From positions 80,147,997 to 80,211,996 of the forward strand of contig NC_054702.1 in NCBI RefSeq assembly GCF_016097555.1: 64,000 nt of DNA, written 5' to 3'. A model generated the notes under the pieces. It ran no database searches and had not been told where the DNA came from. It worked only from the letters and a program-made list of their open reading frames with translations. A program made the position numbers and the translations under genes. This DNA comes from Gigantopelta aegis. Taxonomy: Eukaryota > Mollusca > Gastropoda > Neomphalida > Peltospiridae. Of the stretch, positions 54,243-64,000 are shown in pieces; position 1 is the first letter of the stretch; the number at the start of each line of letters is the position of its first letter.

Positions 54243-55096
54243 GTATAAGCTTGATTATGAAAGGCATGACTGACCCCGGTTTTAAGTCAAGTCACCGTCA
54301 AGTGTCAAAAATATCGACGTGTTTTCGTTATATACTCGTTTACATAATTTCTGCCATAATATATGATATTTGGACCTCATATATATTAAAAAAATAAGCA
54401 AAAAGTTTACTCTCGTGGTCTTACCCAATCGTAAATATATTTTTAAAATTAAAATAACCAGAAAATATTACAGTTGTTTTGATTTACGAAATGTTTTGGA
54501 GAATTATGATCAGAATAGGCCTAAATAACAAGCAACATGTATGAGGAATAAATGTTGTAGACCTGAGACCATGGTGAGGGCGTTACAACATTCATCCACA
54601 AGGGACAGATAATTTGTAACTCCTTGTAGTGAGTTGGTTGTTCACTTGTCTGAGTTGTCACTTTCAGCTGGTTTTTAATATAAAATCCCTCTGCTGTCTT
54701 ATAACAAATCCATCAACCTTTCATACATTACATGACACAATGTAAGTGACATCATAGCATAAATGCATTCTGTTTACAGCTAAATATTTACAGTACAAAA
54801 TAATATTACTTTGGTTTCATTAGAATTTTTTTTTTCAATGCTGTTAAACTACTGCTTGTGAAAACATACCGTAACCATTTCATGTTTATTAAACAAATGA
54901 GTCTAAGTTATCCAATGGATCTTTGTATAACGTATGTGTAAGCTGACCCATGAATGGAGACTGACATTAAATTAATGAAAGGTGAAGTTCTGGCCTTAGC
55001 AAACAACCAACCATACCTTTTATTTTTTAAGCCAGTGAATCAGTGGCTGTAGTCCTAAGCAATCTGCACACTGCAGTTATCAAAAATATATATATA

Positions 55097-56596
55097 CAGT
55101 CAAATCTGTCCTGGCGGCCACCTGTATTCAGCAGTCACCTGCCTTAAGCGGCCACTTTTTTCCCTCCCAAACGATTTATAATGTAAATGCACCTGTAATA
55201 AGCAGTCACCTGTCTAATGCGGCCAATGGCCACCTAAATTGGATCCCAAATCGCTAAAATACCTGTATTACCGTATTTGACCGGAAATAAGCCCAGGGGG
55301 CCAAGACAACTCATTGTGAGCTTAGCATGGGGTGGGCTTATTCCCAGACAAGGGGCCAGTTTTGTTGAGAAAAAAAAGAAGATAATAATTAAAATAAATA
55401 ATAATAATTAAATGAACTAGGAAGAAAACAAAAAACGTTCAGTAGCATATCTATTAATTAGTGTTCCATTTGTTATTAATAAATAATAATTGTTTATTAA
55501 TTAAATTTTTTTTTTTTTTACTGGTATCTAATTATCAGAAACACACCTTCTATGTTACAATTACTTACCAGTGAGGTTTATTTACATCCAAAATTTAATG
55601 CTGAGAAGACTTAAAACAACATCAATTAACAACAAACTCAATAGCGTACACGTTTCTGACACAGGCAGCCAGCTTACACTACAAAAAATTGTCAATCTAA
55701 GGTCACTGTTCTTAGCCAATCAAAATATGGTATTTGCTTAATTAGCATTAACTGCGGACCCAGTGTGGTGGTAAAAATAGACATTGGTTTTTAGTTCATA
55801 CTTTGGCTTGGATACTTCAAAGAAATACTGCAGGCATGAAATTGAAAACAATGTTACACACTGTTATTGTTAGACTGCTAAATCTCACTGGTGGGTAAAA
55901 TATTGTGTTACATTTGTGTTTAATTATCTGCAGGAGGTATGACCTTTTAAATGAACTTTGAGCAAACTTGCAATTTCGTGTTATTTTAATTTATAAGGTG
56001 ACGAAGTTGGGGGTGGGCTTATTTACGAATGAGGGCCTAATTTCTTAAATGCTATCAAAACGGAGGGGGGCTTATTCAAAGACATGGGCTTATTTCCGGT
56101 CAAATACGGTAAGCGGCCACAGTAAAATTTTACTATTATATAAAAGAGATATTTTAACAACAGCGATACGGTGCAGCAAATAACCGGTCTTCACATCTTC
56201 AGGAATACTAGTACCCATTCAGTCCCGACATCTCTACAGTGTATCAGTTAATAAAGTATGACTCTGGAATGCATCTAATTGCCTCTGGGCAGGCTACACT
56301 TACTATGACAATACACCGCACGAAGTAGGAATTAAATAATTAAATGGAAAAAGAAAACAAACTGTTAATTTAATACATTCCATTTGCGTTATTTCTGAAG
56401 GAGACAACATGTCAAATGTTGATTTATAGTCGCCTGTGAAGCACACATCTGTTGACAAGCAGTACAGATGGTAAACCAGAACAACAACAAATGTTTTAAA
56501 GACTATATATATGGCAACCTGTACTCAGTGGCCACCTGTCTTAAGCGACCACTTTTATCTACTCCCTTGTGTGACTGCTTAAAACAGGTTTGACTG
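55097..56596. mobile_element. TA-flanked element (outer), ACBD3 intron 1
   Basis: The left end CAGTCAAATCTGTCCTGGC and right end GTTTGACTG (reverse complement CAGTCAAACCTG) are inverted, with TA outside both (55095-55096, 56597-56598). Both ends carry repeated GGCCACCTGT and GCAGTCACCTG phrases as subterminal repeats. The ends look like a non-autonomous pogo/Tigger or other Tc1-mariner type. Confidence 0.7.
55271..56109. mobile_element. TA-flanked element (inner), nested in the outer one
   Basis: Perfect inverted ends of about 25 bp: CCGTATTTGACCGGAAATAA... and ...TTATTTCCGGTCAAATACGG. TA is duplicated (55269-55270, 56110-56111). Removing the insert and one TA restores the outer element's phrase ACCTGTATTA|AGCGGCCAC. 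GGGCTTATT motifs repeat near both ends. No transposase is encoded. Confidence 0.88.
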
Positions 56597-56599
56597 TAT

Positions 56600-57325
56600 A
56601 TAGGAAATAAAGTATGATCTACCAAAATTGCATACTTATGGAAAGAATATTTAACATTTTTCAGTTATGATACGTGAAATCAAATGTATCACGCAACCAT
56701 GTTTCCTGTGTTCCCAATACTAGCCTCTATTAGAAACATACTTATCTGCCCTTGATTTGCATGTGTATCAAGCGACACGAACATTCACTAAATTACTTCC
56801 GGCGTGTTTACGCTCCAGTCGCAACAATCATGGAGTAGTCGTTGACTTGTTCTTTTATTTTTTGACGTTAATAAAGTTTTCTATTTCTATTATTGTTTGT
56901 CAGATTGTGTGCAATCTCCTTTTACAGCAATGTACAATATTTTTTGTGCTCAACAGAAATGCTTAAGACTACGTCTTGGGGGGAGACCAAGAAAATGGGG
57001 CTCATTGATGATTGACTCGTTCAAAAGGGCATCTTAATAAAAGTTTTGATATTTGCAATTAATAGGAATGTGTTTGTCTTCATATCACTGTGTATGAATG
57101 GAAGTGTACACTAATTTGACTAAATGACTAGCTGCGATTTTCTGTACCGCTAGCTGTATTATTAACTAGGACCTATACAGTAGTTAATAATGAAACTAAC
57201 GATACAGAAATTCATGTCCTTGCCGTCACCTAACAATACAGTTTCTACCATTTGACTCTGTAATGAAAACAGCTTCAGGAGCAAGCATGCACATATTTTT
57301 CAGTAGAATAAACGGGTAACAAATC

Positions 57326-57326
<1 letters not shown>
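56600..57326. other. ACBD3 intron 1, no features
   Basis: Nothing recognised. Confidence 0.4.

Positions 57327-57380
<54 letters not shown>
57327..57380. repeat. (TA)n microsatellite
   Basis: About 54 bp of TA. Confidence 0.95.
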
Positions 57381-57385
<5 letters not shown>

Positions 57386-57592
57386 TTTAATTTCATACTG
57401 ATGATGCAGATAATGCATTTTTGGTGAAAATATGCAAACAAATTGGAACAGCAAGTCCAGTGTCACTGTCAGACAATGTGTAACTGACATAGTGTAATGG
57501 ACACAATTTCATTATTATGTAATTTAATAGTTACAATTGACTATCCACTTGCAATTATTAATATTATGCACAACTGTTAAGTTGTCCATAGT

Positions 57593-57625
57593 ATATTGAC
57601 ATCGGCCATTGGCCTCTGTCAATAT
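57593..57625. repeat. 33 bp near-perfect palindrome
   Basis: ATATTGACATCGGCCATTGG and its continuation CCTCTGTCAATAT pair with themselves apart from two or three positions. It lies in ACBD3 intron 1. Confidence 0.6.
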
Positions 57626-59363
57626 TAATTTCTTCGGTCCGTAAAACATAATATTGCCCGAAATGTGGTCAATAATTGTTTTATTACATAATGTCATCCA
57701 TAAGTCACGTACATTCCTGCTTTGTTTATCAGAATCGAAATATGTTAACGCTTATAATTTCCCACAATGTGTTAAAACTGATGGGATCTTATGTCATCAC
57801 ATAATCCTATGATGTTGTATGACATGCAGAGGAATGTCGAAATAAACAGTTGAAACATTACCAAGACAAAAATCAAATTTGAGACATTATACCCAGCAAG
57901 AGTGTCAAAATCATATTAATAGCAAAATAAAACACAAAATGTGATAAATCTGAATATACATTTAACACTGAAGAGTTACCGATTACCTCCAAATGCATTT
58001 TTTTATTTGTAATGTAAAATCCCAAGAGTGCCGATTCCAACTGCTTTTTGATGTATGATACTATCATGTATGTTTCTAAATCTGCGAGATATTCCTTACT
58101 CAATTTGACGATTACCGACCTTGTTTTTGTAGTATTTGTGGAATTAAACTTGGTATGACTAAAGATGTTATCTTTTTGCTGAAGGACAGCAAAGTGTTTT
58201 GTCATACAGTAGTTAGGTATATACATTACATTATTAAGCTTATTGTTTTAAAAGTACCCATATTAATATGTATAAGCTCAATAATATGTTCGTGTGTACA
58301 ACATTAGTAGTTATGTTTTTTATGTAAATTACAGGTGTGCATAGGGGATACTGGTGATACGTATAAAAGGCGTACATGGGGGTGGGCAAAACTGGTAAAG
58401 AGAGCAATTTTGAGTAAAGATTAAACATATAATTCGTAATAAAGATGAAAAAACCCTTTGTAAACAAATTATGGTAATTAAGAAAAACAAGTCGCATAAC
58501 AGAACACCTGGATTCAGCATAGGCTGAACCCACAGCAGAGTCTAGGGGTAATAACTTAAATAATTATAGATATCAATAACAACTTTGCGGTCAATTAAAT
58601 ATCAGTTTTTATTTAAATGCTCCTGGATGTGTGAGTACTCTGAAGATAGAGATAGAGTGCCATGGGTGTAGTTAATTTTGTGAGGAAAAGTATGGGATTT
58701 TTACCAGCATACATTTCTATCTGTCGTGTCAATGTGTTCAGACAAGCGTAACCTGTGATTAACTTCACGTGTACCTGACCAATCCATAAATTGACAATAA
58801 AATTTAAAATATGATGCAGCCAGTCATAACACTTTTAATCAATAATTAAAAGTGTAAAACCAGTACGGTAATAATGGTGAAATATATGTTTATTAATATA
58901 TAGATACTAATATGATGCATTCATAATAATGCAATTGTACTATAATATATGATAATTATAATTATTATAAATTATACAAAACTACCCCTTTTTATATGTT
59001 AATAAAAGACAGTATTTTTTATGGTTAGATTAGATTAATGTTTACTCCAAATTTGGGAATAAAAATGACATAGCCTTTAGGAAATGGTGGGAAATGATGC
59101 CAATTATCGCAGTCTTAGAAACAGGTGATAAAACACTACAAACATTAAATATTAATGTAACATGAAAAAATGAAGTTGTGTTTCTGTCCGTATAAATTAT
59201 TTTATATATATTAAAAAAAATTAATAATCCTATATTATAAATGTCATAATTCTTGATATCATTTGTTTTCTCATTTTGTAAAGAGAAAAAAAAAGGTTAC
59301 CTGTATACATACGAATCTCAAGATTCCAGTTTAATTATATGTTTGTTTGTTTTTATCTTCCAG
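57626..59363. other. ACBD3 intron 1, 3' part
   Basis: AT-rich; no repeat family recognised. Short frames on the minus strand are hydrophobic AT-rich artefacts. Confidence 0.45.
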
Positions 59364-59505
59364 AGAAAGAAGGTAAAGCTCTTCAAATTAGCTACAAAGA
59401 CAAATTGAAGCTTGTTGCCTATACCAAGCAGGTAACCTATGGCAAATTTAGAACAGATGTATCTCCAGATGTCGGCTTTCTTGATGTGGTCGGCAATGAC
59501 AGAAG
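59364..59505 (+). CDS. ACBD3: ACBD3 exon 2 (acyl-CoA-binding domain)
   Basis: Acceptor TTTTTATCTTCCAG, donor AG|GTTGGT, 142 nt. It encodes EKEGKALQISYKDKLKLVAY, then TKQVTYGKF, DVSPDVGFLDVVGNDR and a split Arg codon. It fits exon 1 in phase and matches the ACBD3 domain (EKDGKAF, YEEKLKLVALHKQV, VGFFDVLGNDRR). Confidence 0.92.
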
Positions 59506-60548
59506 GTTGGTATAGCATATTAAATGTATTATTAATTTTATGATATAACCTAATGCATTGCAGTTGGTATTTTACAATTAAGATTCAACATTTCAGAAAT
59601 AAGCCCATTGCAGAGGATACAAGAGGTGTATTAATGACCTTTTGCATGCTGGTGGAATTGTCTGGAATTTTGTATTTATCTTTTAGACAAAGCCAGATTA
59701 TTTAATTTGATTGAGTTTTAGTTTCCGGAATAGCTCTTATTTTAATCTTTCTTTTTAGTGTATTAAATGCACGAGTGCATGCACTTGACATGAAATAGGT
59801 GTTTTTGGTTAACATTGTCTGTTTTCATTATTATTGCATTGTGAAATTACTGTTGAAAATGCATTGTAGTTCATTATATATCTTCAAGAGGTACATGTAC
59901 ATGCATTTTTCTTCAGGCAAGTAAAGTATTTATAGTAGAGCATCAGTCAATTTATACTCAGATTATGTATGTGTCAGTTGTACCAGCCAATTGAAAAATG
60001 TATATGTATATGTTCCCCCAAAACAGCAAAAAAGAAGAAGAAAAAAATTGAAAAAAAAAATTAAAGAAGTAAAAAGGAAAGCAGAACTTTATTTTCAACA
60101 TATATATAATAATAATATTGAGGTATTTAAAATATATGGAGCTGTGTTTGTTTTATTTTGTGATTAATTTTTACATTTCAAGGTAAAACAAAGCCCAGAC
60201 CGAAACAAAAAGCACTACCACCCCCCCCAACCCAACAACAACAGCAAAAAAGCACCACCATACAAAAACAAAAACAAAAACAAACCCCCTAAGAAAACAA
60301 TTAATAGAAGTTTTTCCAATTGTGTTTAGGTACATGATTATTACTTTCATTTAAATAAAAATCATTGATGCCAGTTATCATCATGGCTACAGTAGAATCC
60401 GTGGCAGACATGCTGTCACTATTAGTTAAATAATGTCCAAAGAACATTAAACACACATGTAAGGATTAATGTTTTGCCCAAGCAAAGATGAATATATTGT
60501 TGCTCTGTTCAAAAGCACTCAAACGTAATTTCATTGATTTTATATCAG

Positions 60549-60566
60549 TACTGATCCTAGTGAATG
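60549..60566 (+). CDS. ACBD3: Candidate 18 nt micro-exon of ACBD3
   Basis: TACTGATCCTAGTGAATG lies between TTTTATATCAG and a consensus donor |GTGAGT. In the phase left by exon 2 it reads S-T-D-P-S-E plus TG of the next codon. Any following exon that starts with G makes Trp, giving SEW where vertebrate ACBD3 has REW after GNDRR. The next exon was not found before 64000. Confidence 0.45.
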
Positions 60567-62629
60567 GTGAGTATTAAGTTTGTTGAGTTTTCTGTACAAT
60601 GTACACGTATCTCCATGATATTTGTTTTCATTCCTAACCGTTAGTTTTTTATGTTAGTGTTTTCAGTGATCTTTCTAGGATTTTTAAATAGTGTTAAAAT
60701 AATTTTACTCAGTAACAGGGTTTAGGCTGAAGCCCATAAAATATTAGCAATTTGGCGAACTTGCTAAGAAAATCTGTCGCTAAATTCATGTTTGATTTAG
60801 CCAAACAGCAGAAATGGCGGTACATCTATGAATGACAGATGTTTTTTTAATGAACTTTTTTGGTGCATTGGTAATGAAATATATTGGCCAAATTCAACTT
60901 TAATTTCCATTTGGAGATTTGGCGAGTAACAGCGTAAACCCTGCATTTGTACAATAATTCACTGAAGTAGTAGGTAGACAAAACTAGACATGTTCATCTA
61001 TAGGTACATATGTACACAGAATTTTGCCATCAAATATTTATCCTAGAAAAATCACTGTACATACATGTACATGTCAACTTGATACTCTTTGGTGTCGTAA
61101 TTCAAGTTGGATTCCTTTGACCAGTCTATGTATTTACACCTAGTAGTTTGTTCTGTTCATGAGTGTTTTGAAGATGGCAACAAATATATTTTACTGCATG
61201 CTTGTTGGCTTCCATTGTTCATAATTCTTAAAAAGTCTGTGCACACTGAATGCAGTATTGATTGGTATAATCGTACAGATAAAATAGGTTGTATTGATTC
61301 TGCATATTCACATGTCTTGCATTGGAAATTACCAGACGAATTGGATAATTAAAATAATAAAATTGATTCTGTTTGTTACGTATATCACTCATCTGCATCA
61401 CATTATACAGAAAAAGAAATGACACCTAAGCAGTTACAGATTCAAGGAGTGGGTGCTTGGGGTGTATACCCTTCCCCAAACATAAAAGTGTTTAGAAAAT
61501 CCACTGTTTAATATGAATATAATGTTATATTTGGTGTTTCCCAGGTGAATGTATATACATAATAAAATGGATGCTAGTTATTTTGAAATAACTAATCTGT
61601 AGGCACCCATTTTGACTTGCATGTTATGCATTATACAAGTCAATTGAATGACGATTTCCATCTGGCCATTGAACTTCATTAACATTTGGTTAAAGTCAAG
61701 TTAGAGTTTGGATAAATTTCATATATGACCACAGACATTATTCTAGTAAATGTTATATATTTGCTGAAATTCATTTACTTCAAGCATCTTTTAGCTGGGT
61801 TAATGTTAGGTTACATTGTGGATGAAGTTTGGATGAAATTACCTTAATTACCTTTTACTTTTGAATTGTTTAATGGTAATTTAAAAATAATTTAGCATAG
61901 CTGTTCAGCAAGTGAGAGTTTTCAACTAAACACCCCAACCCCATGAATGTGATCGCAGGGCAAAGTGAAGGTCATACAGAAAATTAAGGTTTGGTTGATG
62001 TTTTTCTGACTGCATTAAACACTGAATTACTGATACACTGCGATTATAATCTGAGATCAAGGTCATTTGGGAATTGGTGAAAATATTTGAAATTGCATTT
62101 GACTCTTTAATCAGTTTAGTGGATGTCTTTCATATTTGGTATTCTTGTTCATCAGATGAGTCTGAAACAGCAAGGTCAAGGTAATTGGAACTTTGCTTAA
62201 TTTGCTTTTTAAGGTTTAACTTGTGATTCTTTTCAAGGATGACTTTTATATTTGTTTAGTAAGCAAGTTGCAATTGCATATCTCTTGGGGCCCATGCATC
62301 TGACCCCAATGAAAGGTCACAGTCAATTTGAACTTATTAGAATTTTAGTTGCTTATAACTTTCAGATTCTTTCATGGATTGCTTTAATATTTGGTATAAA
62401 TTTTCATGAAGTGATACAATGAATGTGATACCAGAGTAAGGTGGAAAGAAAATTTCTTGTTTTAAACAGTTTCAAGCTAATATGCTTTAAATGATGTGCA
62501 ATGTATTGCAAAAATCTTAAAAGAGTGGTATTGGACTACAGTACGTTCCCTACTCAATTTTTAAAAAAGTGAATTGATTTATGTTTTCACTATTTAATAT
62601 ATGAAATATCCTCCGTAAAAGCATCCTGC
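60567..62629. other. ACBD3 intron, no features recognised
   Basis: AT-rich; a short open frame at 61107-61352 does not resemble ACBD3. Confidence 0.4.
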
Positions 62630-62835
62630 CTCTTTTCCTGTCTCAGTGGTAAACTGCTTGCTTGATGCGCAGTTTGTCTAGGATTGATCCTTGTCGGTGG
62701 GCCCTACTGATGAAAAAATGTGGTGGGTTGTCTCTATGTGACTATGTCATAATTAACAATTGTTTGGCATCCAATGTCCAATGATTAATAAATCAAAATA
62801 CTCTAGTGGTGTCATTAAACCAAACAAACTGTTCC
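62630..62835 (+). mobile_element. SINE with internal deletion
   Basis: Head CTCAGTGGTAAACTGCTTGC with GGATTGATCC as B box, then GTCGGTGGGCCCTACTGATG. About 100 bp of body is deleted compared with other copies. Tail: CATCCAATGTCCAATGATTA, then CTCTAGTGGTGTCATTAAAC. Confidence 0.75.
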
Positions 62836-64000
62836 TATCCCCAGCACATTTTAAACTACTGTATGGTTATTTGGTATGTAACATGGTTATTGCGATATTG
62901 ATCTAAATGGTGAGAGAAAACACCCATAGAGGATACTCTTTTGAACAGACAGGATAACAATCCATCAAGTGTTGGTTTTCATGAAGCATAGTCTTCAAGT
63001 GACCATAATAAATCTATTACAACCACTTGTGGGCCACATAGATGCCAACTTGGAATAAGTAATTATGCTCACAAAACATTGTATGTTGTGTATTATTCAG
63101 GCTTATTACAGTTGGTATGCAGCTAAAATGGGGTCACATGATAACAAGTTTTAATATGTCAGAAAATTATTGTTTTAAAAGACATAGACAATAACTGTGT
63201 TCTGTTTTAAGATATCTTCTTTATGCTGCGAAGGTTAGAATGGTGAAGCCTGCAAGGCTTTGCCGAGTGACGTTCGCTATTTGGCCTGAGTAGGATATAG
63301 CTGATATCTCCAGAAAGTAACTAGTTATTTTATTTTTCTTGCAATCCACGAAAAATGAATTAAATTAACCGTTTTATTTCATAACTTTACCGTTTATAGA
63401 GTAGTACATGTATGTCCACACATGTTGAGCCGTGTCGCCTATAATATCCATACACCAAAACAAAATAATTCTTAAATAACAACTGTTTATTTCTTATTTT
63501 TAAATTAAAACTTGTCTGCAAAATGGTTTTAAAAATAATCAAGTGAAAATAAAAGAATAAGTAACTTTGAACAATATAACATTCCTTTGTTGATTATGAC
63601 TAGTAAATTTAAGTAGTTCATCCCAAGAAGCTATATTTTTGGTCATTGACCGAAAATAATAGATTATAAACTAATCCTCATACAATGTATGATGACAATA
63701 TATATAGTGATTGCAGAATAAATAATATTCAGTGTGCATACACTTCAGTTGCTGTTTGAAATACATGCATATATATGTAGATATACATATTCCATGCTAT
63801 GTACCAAATTTTATTTTATTTGATATTTTACAAAATAAACATCAGTATACATTTATTGCATGTACAGTTTTGAGAGCACATTTGTTTTTCTTTGTTAAAT
63901 TATTAAAATTTATCAATTATTTTTGCTTGTTTACGTATATTTTTTAAGTGTTTATTTATGCATCGTTACATTGTACATGTATATATACAGTCAAACATCG
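62836..64000. other. Right edge, ACBD3 intron
   Basis: No exon of ACBD3 recognised. The window ends in ACAGTCAAACATCG, which resembles the outer end CAGTCAAATCTG of the element at 55097, so another copy may start here. Confidence 0.4.

Noticed and set aside
54243..54397. C-terminal extension of ACBD3 exon 1
   Set aside because: Sequence after G|GTATAAG is intron; exon 2 at 59364 continues the domain in phase.
61107..61352. 81-codon ORF as next ACBD3 exon
   Set aside because: No similarity to the expected region after the acyl-CoA-binding domain, and no fitting splice sites seen.

Overview
The window looks like metazoan nuclear DNA, most likely from a mollusc and plausibly a gastropod. The evidence is AT-rich intergenic sequence, small exons with GT-AG borders, many tRNA-headed SINEs with one shared tail, Gmr1-like, Ngaro/DIRS-like and non-LTR retrotransposons, and abundant foldback DNA elements. 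The organism call is inference from repeat style and protein similarity recalled from memory; no search was run.

Four host genes are supported. (1) 351-534, minus: one internal exon resembling the stem of a GALNT7-like polypeptide GalNAc-transferase, with the rest off the left edge or in unrecognised exons. (2) 11937-24748, minus: a complete otubain (OTUB1-type deubiquitinase) gene in eight coding exons, predicted at 263 residues, with catalytic Asp76, Cys79 and His253 present. (3) 46830-49140, minus: one long coding exon of an XK-related (XKR/CED-8 type) membrane protein with a long acidic N-terminal region. (4) 54083 onward, plus: the first exons of ACBD3/GCP60 (Golgi acyl-CoA-binding-domain protein), which runs off the right edge.

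The rest is mostly mobile DNA, often stacked. At 8.7-9.7 kb a SINE holds two later insertions, each with a visible target duplication. Otubain intron 1 (18.9-24.7 kb) carries a dead Tc1 transposase and a 1.5 kb compound palindrome. At 25.1-33.1 kb a non-LTR retrotransposon is split by a 5,987 bp Gmr1-like LTR element with a 5 bp target duplication. At 33.8-43.2 kb lies a decayed Ngaro/DIRS-like unit (SGNH-hydrolase ORF, gag, RT-RNase H), itself carrying a hairpin element. The ACBD3 intron holds one TA-flanked element nested inside another. Three TTAA-type elements lie at 3.5, 12.8 and 45.9 kb.

The host genes do not form a pathway; they are separate housekeeping or membrane genes in a repeat-rich region. 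The least ordinary host-gene features are a five-copy 83 bp tandem array that duplicates the splice acceptor and first half of otubain exon 6, and a candidate 18 nt micro-exon in ACBD3. I did not find a convincing new multi-gene system.
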